From a virus, in IMG/VR virus record IMGVR_UViG_3300042402_006268, positions 1 to 35,874 of that record: a DNA stretch of 35,874 nucleotides; one strand, written 5' to 3'. Under the pieces are notes generated by a model. It saw only the letters and a list, made by a program, of their open reading frames with translations. It searched no databases and was not told the DNA's origin. This document shows positions 8,070-15,545 of the stretch, piece after piece. Every line of letters begins with the position of its first letter. Within the stretch, counting starts at the first letter, position 1. The position numbers were made by a program, and so were the translations under genes.

Positions 8070-9076
8070 TGGCACTTAAGAAAAAAGATTTCGGAGATAT
8101 CAAAAAGAAGTTTTCAACTTCTGCAAAATACAAACCACAAAGATTTTTTGATTTAGGTCAGGATTTCTTAGAAGCGGTTGGACTTCCTGGTCCTGCGATT
8201 GGTCACTTGAATATGCTCTTGGGACACTCAGATACGGGTAAAACAACTGCTTTGATTAAGAATGCAGTTGATGCTCAAAAAAAAGGGATACTACCTGTCT
8301 TTATTATCACTGAACAGAAATGGAGTTTTGAACACGCAAGACTTATGGGTTTTGAGTGTGAGGAAGTTGTAGATAAAGAAACGGGCGAACTTGATTGGGA
8401 TGGTTTCTTTATTTTTAACAATAATTTCAGTTATATTGAACAAATTACGGATTATATTAACGAGTTGTTAGATGCTCAAAAAAATGGAGAACTCGAGTAT
8501 GACCTTCTGTTTATGTGGGATTCGGTTGGTTCGGTTCCTTGTAAGATGACTTATGAAGGTAAAGGGGGTAAACAACACAATGCTGCGGTATTAGCGGACA
8601 AAATTGGTATGGGTATCAACCAAAGAATATCAGGGTCCCGTAAAGCAGATTCAAAGTGGGAAAACACTTTGGTTATTGTAAACCAACCTTGGGTAGAATT
8701 ACCAGACAACCCCTTTGGGCAACCCAAAATTAAAGCAAAGGGTGGTGAAGCAATTTGGTTGAACTCGTCTTTGGTTTTCTTATTTGGTAATCAGAAAGGT
8801 GCGGGTACGACTAAAATCACAGCAACAAAAGACAAAAGAACTGTTAAGTTTGCAAGTCGTACTAAAGTATCGGTGTTGAAAAATCACATTAATGGTTTGG
8901 GTTATGAAGACGGTAAGATTATTGTGACACCTCACGGTTTCTTGGCGGGTAAGGAAGCATCGGAGGAAAAAACTTCAATTGAAGCATACAAGAAAGAATA
9001 CTCAGAGTATTGGAAAAGTATCATCGGAGCTGATGGTGATTTTGATTTGAAGGAAGAAAGAGAAGTTATTGAATAA
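8069..9076 (+). CDS. uvsX: UvsX/RecA-like recombinase
   Basis: A RecA-family ATPase that would form filaments on ssDNA, catalyse strand exchange and start recombination-dependent replication. Seen in the 335 aa: Walker A GHSDTGKTT (52-60), a catalytic Glu region after it (TEQKW, 81-85), Walker B DLLFMWDS (145-152) with Asp151, and a VNQPWV strand near residue 213 followed by a GGEAIWLNSS segment, as in RecA loops. The acidic C-terminus (KEEREVIE) is typical of UvsX/RecA. I chose the ATG at 8069, which overlaps the upstream stop (TAATG) and gives MALKKKDF. The in-frame ATG at 8048 would add seven residues and overlap the upstream gene by 22 bases, so it is less likely. Neighbours are SSB, nuclease and helicase genes. 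Confidence 0.93.
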   Translation: MALKKKDFGDIKKKFSTSAKYKPQRFFDLGQDFLEAVGLPGPAIGHLNMLLGHSDTGKTTALIKNAVDAQKKGILPVFIITEQKWSFEHARLMGFECEEVVDKETGELDWDGFFIFNNNFSYIEQITDYINELLDAQKNGELEYDLLFMWDSVGSVPCKMTYEGKGGKQHNAAVLADKIGMGINQRISGSRKADSKWENTLVIVNQPWVELPDNPFGQPKIKAKGGEAIWLNSSLVFLFGNQKGAGTTKITATKDKRTVKFASRTKVSVLKNHINGLGYEDGKIIVTPHGFLAGKEASEEKTSIEAYKKEYSEYWKSIIGADGDFDLKEEREVIE

Positions 9077-9092
9077 CATTAACTAAACATAG

Positions 9093-10097
9093 GTGATTCG
9101 TACATTAATTGTTGATGCAGACAATCTGTTTAAAATAGGTTTCCACGGGGTAAGAGAATTTTACCACGACGGTAAACATATTGGAGGTATTTTTCATTTT
9201 TTGAATGTTGTTCGTAAACTTTTAATTAACCAAGAATACGATAAGGTTTTCGTGGTATGGGATGGTCCTAACAATTCCATTCAGCGTAAAGCCATTTATT
9301 CGGAATATAAAAACAATAGGACTTCTTCTTTGACTGAATCAAAGAGGGAGTCCTTTTATTTTCAAAAGAACCGAGTCAAACAATATTTGGAAGAAATGTT
9401 TGTGAGACAGGTTTGTTTGGAAGGATGTGAATCGGATGATGTTATTGCCTATTATTGTCAAATATCACTTGATGAACAAAAAACTATTTTTTCATCCGAT
9501 AAGGATTTAACACAACTTATTTCTGATAAAGTTATGATATATTCACCGATTCATCGGGAGACTTATGGGTATGGAGAAAAAGTTAAAATTGGTCAATTAA
9601 TTATACCAATCGAAAATGTCGTAACACTTAAGGTTTTCTTGGGTGACAAATCCGACAATATTCCTGGTATTGATCGTTTAGGTGAAAAAACTTTTGTTAA
9701 ATTCTTTCCTGAGATTTTGGACAAACCTGTTTCTGTTGATTACATTATAGAACGGACCAAGGAGATCCTTTCTGAGGACAATTCCTTGACCGTGTTAAAC
9801 AATCTAATCAATGGTAAGACAAAGACACAAACACTCGGAAAAGAGTTCGTTAAAACGAATATTTCACTTATTGATCTTAGTCAACCACTATTATCGGAAG
9901 AAAACAAAGAAGAAATTAGAAACTATTATTTTGAGGAGTTAGACCCTGAAGAAAGAGGGTATAAAAACATACTTAGATTTATGGAAGAAGATGGAATCTT
10001 TAAGTATCTTCCAAAAACAAACGACGGGTGGGTAGAGTTTGTACAACCGTTTTTAAAGCTCACCAGAAAAGAAAAAAGAAGAATTAAAAAAAATTAA
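9093..10097 (+). CDS. rnh: 5'-3' exonuclease, T4 RNase H/FEN family
   Basis: A flap/5' nuclease that would remove RNA primers from Okazaki fragments. All metal-binding motifs of the family are visible: Asp8 and Asp10 (VDAD), Asp57 in VVWDGPNN followed by RK and YKNNR (65-76), ESDDVIA (113-119), SSDKDL (134-139) and GDKSDNIPG (184-192), which opens the helix-hairpin-helix region that binds duplex DNA. Length (334 aa) is close to T4 RNase H (305 aa). The C-terminus is very basic (LTRKEKRRIKKN). The start is GTG at 9093; no in-frame ATG fits before Asp8. It lies 16 bases after uvsX and 3 bases before the next gene, so all are probably on one transcript. Confidence 0.92.
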   Translation: MIRTLIVDADNLFKIGFHGVREFYHDGKHIGGIFHFLNVVRKLLINQEYDKVFVVWDGPNNSIQRKAIYSEYKNNRTSSLTESKRESFYFQKNRVKQYLEEMFVRQVCLEGCESDDVIAYYCQISLDEQKTIFSSDKDLTQLISDKVMIYSPIHRETYGYGEKVKIGQLIIPIENVVTLKVFLGDKSDNIPGIDRLGEKTFVKFFPEILDKPVSVDYIIERTKEILSEDNSLTVLNNLINGKTKTQTLGKEFVKTNISLIDLSQPLLSEENKEEIRNYYFEELDPEERGYKNILRFMEEDGIFKYLPKTNDGWVEFVQPFLKLTRKEKRRIKKN

Positions 10098-10100
10098 ATT

Positions 10101-10553
10101 ATGAAAGAAATTAATGATATAACGAAGATGGAGTTTTTGTTGACCCTCAATGACAATATTGTGGTACAACGATACTTCAACGTTAAGAATTACAATCCGA
10201 CTGCTCGTAACAGCTACACTATGGTTGAACTTATGAATCAGATTAAAGAACAGATTCACGAGGACTTGAAAGCGAAATCCTGTTATTTTTTGCTTGACAA
10301 CTACCATCAAATTTTGATAGATCCAAGTGTACTTTCCACCTCAAATACCGATGGTCCTGAGTCGTTTAATATGTATTTGAAGCTCGGAGACCTGACAATT
10401 TGTCACTCAGGGTGGGATGCTAAAATATACCCACCTAAAATAAGATACACCGTAGATGTGCGTCCACACCTAAAAAGTGTACTTTCACACCTAACTGACA
10501 TTTTTTCAAATCAAAATTTAGTGTACAACTACTTGAATATTCAGCTAGTATAA
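10101..10553 (+). CDS. Hypothetical protein between nuclease and helicase genes (150 aa)
   Basis: Not recognised. It is a compact mixed alpha/beta protein: an N-terminal MKEINDITKMEFLLTLNDNI segment, a long amphipathic helix (YTMVELMNQIKEQIHEDLKA), then strand-like regions (CYFLLDNYHQILID, YLKLGDLTICHSGWDAK, KIRYTVDVRPHLK) and a C-terminal helix. No membrane segment, signal peptide or metal motif is seen. It begins three bases after the nuclease stop and precedes the helicase gene, the region where T4 relatives keep small replication accessory genes such as the helicase loader gp59. No sequence likeness to gp59 can be claimed by eye. Real gene: very likely; role: unknown. Confidence 0.75.
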   Translation: MKEINDITKMEFLLTLNDNIVVQRYFNVKNYNPTARNSYTMVELMNQIKEQIHEDLKAKSCYFLLDNYHQILIDPSVLSTSNTDGPESFNMYLKLGDLTICHSGWDAKIYPPKIRYTVDVRPHLKSVLSHLTDIFSNQNLVYNYLNIQLV

Positions 10554-10556
10554 GCG

Positions 10557-10564
10557 TATTTATA
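10557..10564 (+). promoter_or_regulatory. Candidate phage promoter motif TATTTATA before the helicase gene
   Basis: TATTTATA ends 29 bases before the helicase ATG at 10594. A direct repeat CGTATT lies at 10555-10560 and 10577-10582, two helical turns apart. It is an exact copy of the motif at 5938 and 33144. It could give the helicase its own late or middle transcript. Confidence 0.35.
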
Positions 10565-10593
10565 AAACACGAAAAACGTATTAACGATAGACT

Positions 10594-11967
10594 ATGAGCG
10601 ACGAAAAAAACTTTGGATACCTTGGAAACACATTTCAAATACAATTACTTAATAACATTATACTTTTCAAAGATTTTGCTGCATCTATCGTTGATGTATT
10701 AGATCCCAAGTACTTCGATAACCAATACTTCCGTTTGATTATGCAAATGATCAAAGAATATTATGTGAAGTATGAACACGTCCCAAATTTTGATACACTC
10801 GATCAACTCACCAAAAGTGAGATAAGTGCACCTATGGCTCAAAAAATGGTTTTGGATATGGTCAAACAGGTAAAGGATGCACCATTAGAAGGTCATAATT
10901 TTGTACAAGAAAAATCCCTGAAATTTTGCAAACAACAAGAGTTACAGAAGGTGATGACAAAGGCACAAAAGATTATTGATAAAGGTGACTTCGAAAGTTA
11001 CGACCATTTGGAAGAGATGGTTCGTGAAGCTTTACAGGTCGGTGAAATTGATCCAGGGACTAACGATGTGTTCAGTAATTTGGATGAGGTTCTACAAGAC
11101 GATTACAGACATCCAATTCCAATTGGCATTACTGGTATTGACAACCTTCTTAAAGGTGGATTGGCTAAAGGTGAGATTGGAGTAATCCTTGCACCTACTG
11201 GTGTTGGTAAAACAACAGTTCTTACAAAATTTGCCAATCACGCGTTTAATTTGGGTTATAACGTACTTCAAGTATTCTTTGAGGACAATCCGAAAATCAT
11301 CCAAAGAAAACACTTCACACTGTGGACAGGTATTGCACCTGACAACCTGTCACAATTCAGGGATGAAGTAATGGAAAAAGTTCGAACAGTTCAGGCTAGT
11401 ATGCCAAATAAACTGACACTAAAAAAATTACCTTCAGATACATTGACACTAAATCAGATTAAGAATCAGATTAGAAAGTTAATTGCTGAAGGAACAAAAG
11501 TTGATTTGATAGTGTTAGATTACATTGACTGTATTATGCCTGATAAAAACTTAGGTGATGAATGGAAAAGTGAGGGATCTGTGATGAGAGGTTTCGAGTC
11601 GATGTGTCACGAACTTGGTTTAGTAGGATGGACTGCAACACAAGGTAACCGATCTTCCATATCATCTGACGTAGTAACTACTGACCAAATGGGAGGTTCA
11701 ATTAAAAAAGCTCAAGTTGGTCACGTAATTATAAGTGTTGCAAAATCTCTCCAACAAAAAGAGATGAATTTAGCAACTATTGCCATCACAAAATCTCGTA
11801 TTGGAAAGGATGGTATCGTATTCGAAAACTGTAAATTTGATAACGAAATGATTGTTATTGATACTGAACAAAGTGTCACCTTCTTAGGTCTTGAAGAACA
11901 AAAAGAAGAAAAAAACAAACTACGTATCAAAGAACTGTTGGAGAGAAGAAAACAACAAACAACTTAA
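10594..11967 (+). CDS. 41: DnaB/gp41-like replicative DNA helicase
   Basis: A hexameric 5'-3' helicase for the replication fork. In the 457 aa, the N-terminal helical domain (about 1-150; FGYLGNTFQIQLLNNIILF, LDPKYFDNQYFRLIMQMI) is that of DnaB/gp41. The RecA-like motor follows: IPIGITGIDNLLKGGLAKGE, Walker A APTGVGKTT (200-208), Walker B DLIVLDYID, a GWTATQGNR motif with sensor Gln, and ITKSRIGKDG before the last strand, as in DnaB. The C-terminus is highly charged (EEQKEEKNKLRIKELLERRK). Length is close to T4 gp41 (475 aa). A primase partner is expected but is not in the window. The gene has its own candidate promoter and ends 18 bases before nrdB. Confidence 0.93.
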   Translation: MSDEKNFGYLGNTFQIQLLNNIILFKDFAASIVDVLDPKYFDNQYFRLIMQMIKEYYVKYEHVPNFDTLDQLTKSEISAPMAQKMVLDMVKQVKDAPLEGHNFVQEKSLKFCKQQELQKVMTKAQKIIDKGDFESYDHLEEMVREALQVGEIDPGTNDVFSNLDEVLQDDYRHPIPIGITGIDNLLKGGLAKGEIGVILAPTGVGKTTVLTKFANHAFNLGYNVLQVFFEDNPKIIQRKHFTLWTGIAPDNLSQFRDEVMEKVRTVQASMPNKLTLKKLPSDTLTLNQIKNQIRKLIAEGTKVDLIVLDYIDCIMPDKNLGDEWKSEGSVMRGFESMCHELGLVGWTATQGNRSSISSDVVTTDQMGGSIKKAQVGHVIISVAKSLQQKEMNLATIAITKSRIGKDGIVFENCKFDNEMIVIDTEQSVTFLGLEEQKEEKNKLRIKELLERRKQQTT

Positions 11968-11985
11968 TTAAAATAAATAAAAACT

Positions 11986-13269
11986 ATGAATAACAACATT
12001 TTTAGTATGGCACTAAAAGATCACCGATATGTGATCAAAAGAAGCGGTGAAAAAGTCTTCTTCGAATCTGAAAAAATAAAAAATGCGGTTACTAAAGCTA
12101 TGGCGTCAGTCGGAAAGGTTGACTTAGAAATGGCTGAAAAAATTGCAAGGATTGCAAAAAGAAGTCTTTTCAAAGGTGATAAAGATAGAGTTCCTCACGT
12201 GGACGAAGTTCACGATATGGTGGAGAACAAACTTATGGACAATGGTTTAAATGACGTGGCCAAGGAATATATCATTTATAGATCAAGACACAAACCCAAT
12301 ATTTTTCAAAAAAGAACAAATTTAAAACCCTACGAATACCCTCAATTAGTCGAATATGTTGATGCTATAAGACACTCATATTGGGTTCACACGGAGTTCA
12401 ATTTTACTTCCGATATTCAAGACTTTAAAGTTCACCTTTCTGAAAAAGAACAAAGTGCGGTACAAAGAGCAATGTTGGCGATTTCACAAATTGAAATAGC
12501 GGTAAAATCTTTTTGGGGGGACATCTTCAAGAAACTACCAAAACCTGAAATCGGGAATGTCGGGGCTACCTTTGCAGAATCAGAAGTAAGACACGCGGAT
12601 GCGTACTCACATTTGATTCAACTACTTGGTTTGAATAAAGAGTTCGAAAATATCCTTGAAGTACCAGCAATTCGCAGAAGAATCAAATACTTGGAAAAAA
12701 CAATTCACAATTCTAAATCTGTTGAAAATCAAGATTATTTTGAATCTGTAGTATTGTTTTCGATGTTTGTCGAGAATGTATCACTATTTTCTCAGTTTTT
12801 GGTTATTATGTCATTCAACAAACATAAAAATGTTTTGAAAGGTATAAGTAATGCGGTTGAGGCCACATCTAAAGAAGAAAATATTCACGCAGGTTTTGGA
12901 TTCGATTTGGTTAATTTAATCAAGGAAGAAAATCCAACTTGGTGGAATGAAGAATTAATTGAAGATTTGATTGATGCGACAAAAGATGCTTACGAAGCGG
13001 AATCTGAAATTGTTGATTGGATTTTTGAAAAAGGTGATCTTTCTTTCCTAACGAAGGCACAAACAATGGAATTTATCAAACATAGATTTAATACCTCCTT
13101 GAATTCTATTGGAATTGATAGTATATTTGAAATCAATCAACCTTTGTTGGAAACAACTGAATGGTTTGATGATGAAATTTTAACAACGAAACACACCGAT
13201 TTCTTTAATAAAAGAAGTATCAATTACAGTAAGAAATCGAAATCGATAACAATGAATGATTTATTTTAA
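11986..13269 (+). CDS. nrdB: Ribonucleotide reductase radical-generating subunit NrdB with N-terminal ATP-cone
   Basis: This class I R2 subunit makes the radical that NrdA uses to convert NDPs to dNDPs. Residues about 14-103 form a full ATP-cone (VIKRSGEKVFFESEKIKNAV ... VHDMVENKLM ... AKEYIIYRSRHK), the allosteric switch normally found on NrdA. The ferritin-like R2 domain follows, with metal ligands that fit Glu170, Glu200, His203 (SEVRH), Glu263 (FVENVSLF), Glu298 and His301 (KEENIH). Tyr207 sits four residues after His203, where the radical Tyr122 of E. coli lies. The first ligand appears to be Glu rather than the Asp84 of E. coli. The C-terminal tail ends SITMNDLF with a Tyr nearby, as needed for docking on NrdA. 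Cone-bearing NrdB is known from Leeuwenhoekiella blandensis. The gene lies 9 bases before nrdA. Confidence 0.93.
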   Translation: MNNNIFSMALKDHRYVIKRSGEKVFFESEKIKNAVTKAMASVGKVDLEMAEKIARIAKRSLFKGDKDRVPHVDEVHDMVENKLMDNGLNDVAKEYIIYRSRHKPNIFQKRTNLKPYEYPQLVEYVDAIRHSYWVHTEFNFTSDIQDFKVHLSEKEQSAVQRAMLAISQIEIAVKSFWGDIFKKLPKPEIGNVGATFAESEVRHADAYSHLIQLLGLNKEFENILEVPAIRRRIKYLEKTIHNSKSVENQDYFESVVLFSMFVENVSLFSQFLVIMSFNKHKNVLKGISNAVEATSKEENIHAGFGFDLVNLIKEENPTWWNEELIEDLIDATKDAYEAESEIVDWIFEKGDLSFLTKAQTMEFIKHRFNTSLNSIGIDSIFEINQPLLETTEWFDDEILTTKHTDFFNKRSINYSKKSKSITMNDLF

Positions 13270-13278
13270 TATATAGAT

Positions 13279-14985
13279 ATGGAAGATAGAAAACCTTTTG
13301 ATTGGATTAACGAAGAGTCTGTTACTTTTCTTCGTAGAGGATATTTGAGTGAGGGTGAAGAACCTTTAGAAAGAATTATGACGATAGCAAAACACGCTGA
13401 AGAACTTTTGGGTATGAAGGGTTTTGCCGATAAATTTTATGAGTATATGGGTAAAGGTTGGTATTCTTTATCTTCTCCTGTATGGGCTAACTTCGGTAAA
13501 AAAAGAGGTTTACCGGTTAGTTGTTTTGGATCAAACATTGGAGACAATATTGAGTCCATTCTTTACACTCAGGCCGAAGTTGGTCAAATGAGTAAAATGG
13601 GTGGAGGTACCTCAGGATATTTTGGAAACATTCGTGGTAGAGGCGCAGAAATCACCGACAATGGACAAGCACCAGGATCAGTTCATTTTATGAACCTATT
13701 CCAAAGTGTGGTCGATAACATTTCACAGGGGTCTACCCGTAGAGGTCGTTTTTCACCGTATTTACCAGTGGAACATCCCGATATTATGGAGTTCTTGGAA
13801 ATCGGAACAGAAGGGTTTCCAATTCAAGAGTTGACTCACGCGGTTACTGTTACCGATGAGTTTATGAATGATATGATTGCCGGTGACAAAAAGAAAAGAG
13901 CTATTTGGGCTAAGATCATTCAACGAAGAGGTGAGATTGGTTATCCATACATTATGTTCACCGATACAATGAACAAAAATGCTCCCGAGGTTTATAAGGA
14001 CAAAGAAATGAAAATTTATAACTCAAACTTGTGTTCCGAAATTGCACTTCACAACTCAGAAGAGGAATCTTTTGTCTGTGTATTGTCATCTATGAATCTT
14101 CTTCACTATGATGAGTGGAAGGACACAGACGCGATTGAGTTGATGGTTTACTTCCTTGATGTTGTTGTGACAGAGTTCATCACCAAAATTGATGAGATTA
14201 GAAATAATGGAACTATTGAGGGTCAAAGAGCATTCTTCTACCTTGAAAAGGCATACAATTTTGCTAAAAGACAAAGAGCACTCGGTTTGGGTGTATTGGG
14301 ATGGCACTCACTTCTTCAGTCTAAGGGACTTCCTTTTGATAGTAAGGACAGTGCGAGATTGAATGTAGAAGTTTTTAAACTAATAAAAGAAAAGTCATAC
14401 GAGGCTTCTGCCACTTTGGCTAAAATGTTTGGAGAACCCGAACATTTGATAGGATATGGGAGAAGAAATGTTACCTTGAATGCAATTGCACCGACAACAT
14501 CTTCAGCATTTATCTTAGGTCAGGTTTCTCAGTCAATTGAACCAATTTGGTCTAATGCTTATGTTAAGGACGTGGCTAAATTAAAAGTCACCATTAAGAA
14601 CCGAGTACTTCAGAAGTTGTTGGCGTCTATGAAAAAGGACACCAAAGCGACTTGGGATAGTATTAAACAACACGATGGTTCAGTTCAACACTTAGATTTC
14701 TTAACACAAGAAGAAAAAGATGTATTCAGAACTTTTGCGGAAATTAACCAATCAACAATCATCAACCAAGCTGCAGTTAGACAGGATTTCATTGACCAAT
14801 CACAATCACTGAACTTAATGATTTCACCTGATATGCCAACCAAAGATGTTAACAAACTACTTATGGATGCTTGGCAGTTGGGTGTCAAAACACTGTACTA
14901 CCAACACTCAATGAACTCAGCACAGGCATTCGCGAGAAAAAGACTCAATCTAAATGATTTGGTTTGTACTTCCTGTGAAGCGTAA
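13279..14985 (+). CDS. nrdA: Ribonucleotide reductase catalytic subunit NrdA, lacking an ATP-cone
   Basis: The catalytic R1 subunit, which reduces ribonucleotides. In 568 aa the active-site set is complete: Cys82 (LPVSCFGS), Asn250/Cys252/Glu254 (NSNLCSEIA), Cys267 (CVLSSMNL), the radical-path pair Tyr540-Tyr541 (KTLYYQHS) and the C-terminal redox pair Cys563/Cys566 (VCTSCEA), which is re-reduced by thioredoxin or glutaredoxin. MGGGTSGYFGNIR and GSTRRGRFSPYL are also class I signatures. The protein begins directly with the R1 N-terminal helices (FDWINEESVTFLRRGYL) and is much shorter than E. coli NrdA (761 aa): there is no ATP-cone, which sits on NrdB instead. No thioredoxin or glutaredoxin gene is in the window, so the host's may be used. 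A terminator follows. Confidence 0.95.
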   Translation: MEDRKPFDWINEESVTFLRRGYLSEGEEPLERIMTIAKHAEELLGMKGFADKFYEYMGKGWYSLSSPVWANFGKKRGLPVSCFGSNIGDNIESILYTQAEVGQMSKMGGGTSGYFGNIRGRGAEITDNGQAPGSVHFMNLFQSVVDNISQGSTRRGRFSPYLPVEHPDIMEFLEIGTEGFPIQELTHAVTVTDEFMNDMIAGDKKKRAIWAKIIQRRGEIGYPYIMFTDTMNKNAPEVYKDKEMKIYNSNLCSEIALHNSEEESFVCVLSSMNLLHYDEWKDTDAIELMVYFLDVVVTEFITKIDEIRNNGTIEGQRAFFYLEKAYNFAKRQRALGLGVLGWHSLLQSKGLPFDSKDSARLNVEVFKLIKEKSYEASATLAKMFGEPEHLIGYGRRNVTLNAIAPTTSSAFILGQVSQSIEPIWSNAYVKDVAKLKVTIKNRVLQKLLASMKKDTKATWDSIKQHDGSVQHLDFLTQEEKDVFRTFAEINQSTIINQAAVRQDFIDQSQSLNLMISPDMPTKDVNKLLMDAWQLGVKTLYYQHSMNSAQAFARKRLNLNDLVCTSCEA

Positions 14986-15010
14986 TATTTGAAATAGTAG
15001 ATATAAAGAA

Positions 15011-15037
15011 ACTCGACAAAACTTGTCGGGTTTTTTT
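15011..15037 (+). terminator. Rho-independent terminator after nrdA
   Basis: A 9-bp stem, ACTCGACAA (15011-15019) against TTGTCGGGT (15023-15031) with one T-G pair and a 3-base loop, is followed by a T7 run. It separates the replication/nucleotide block from the baseplate genes. Confidence 0.85.
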
Positions 15038-15062
15038 ATTTCAAAAAAAAATATCAGGAATA

Positions 15063-15069
15063 TATTTAT
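15063..15069 (+). promoter_or_regulatory. Candidate late promoter motif TATTTAT before gene 25
   Basis: TATTTAT, in the context AATATATTTATGAAAT, stands between the nrdA terminator and the gp25 start, with five bases to the ATG at 15075. If it acts like a T4-type late promoter, transcription would begin almost at the start codon, giving a leaderless or near-leaderless mRNA. Confidence 0.35.
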
Positions 15070-15074
15070 GAAAT

Positions 15075-15539
15075 ATGGCAGACGGTCAAACATACGGTAT
15101 TAATTTTCCATTCAGAGATAGTCCTGTTGGGGATTACCTTTCTTTATCTGTAACAACTGAGGAAGAGATTAGAAGTAATCTTCTTCATCTATTGTTAACA
15201 AGAAGAGGTAGTAGATATTATCTACCTACATTTGGTACAAGATTGTATGAGTTTATTTTTGAACCATTGGATGGACCTTCTTTTGAAGCTATTAAATCAG
15301 ACATTAAAGACGCGGTCGGGGAATTTATTCCTAACCTTACGATCAACAATATTTCAATTACACCATACACTGACGATGCTGAACTAATCGGAGATTTAAA
15401 CGTCACTAATTTAGGTGTGGGGGGTGTTTACAGAGTACCTGGTAGAGGGACTGAAGAATATACTGCAAAAATAAGAATAGATTTCACAGCAGACGATATT
15501 GCTTTCGGACAACGAGATTTCGTAATTATAAATATTTAA
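15075..15539 (+). CDS. 25: Baseplate wedge protein gp25 (GPW_gp25 family)
   Basis: gp25 joins the inner baseplate wedge to the tail sheath and is conserved across contractile tails (T4 gp25, P2 gpW, type VI secretion TssE). The 154 aa show the family core: EEEIRSNLLHLLLTRRGSRY, then PTFGTRLYEFIFEPLD, then a short ferredoxin-like part with strands NLTINNISITPYTDDAE and a basic/aromatic final strand. T4 gp25 is 132 aa, so the size fits, with about 20 extra residues containing VTNLGVGGVYRVPGRGTEEY. It starts just after the nrdA terminator and lies six bases before gene 6, the same pairing of gp25 and gp6 that builds the wedge core in T4. Confidence 0.93.
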   Translation: MADGQTYGINFPFRDSPVGDYLSLSVTTEEEIRSNLLHLLLTRRGSRYYLPTFGTRLYEFIFEPLDGPSFEAIKSDIKDAVGEFIPNLTINNISITPYTDDAELIGDLNVTNLGVGGVYRVPGRGTEEYTAKIRIDFTADDIAFGQRDFVIINI

Positions 15540-15545
15540 TACCAA

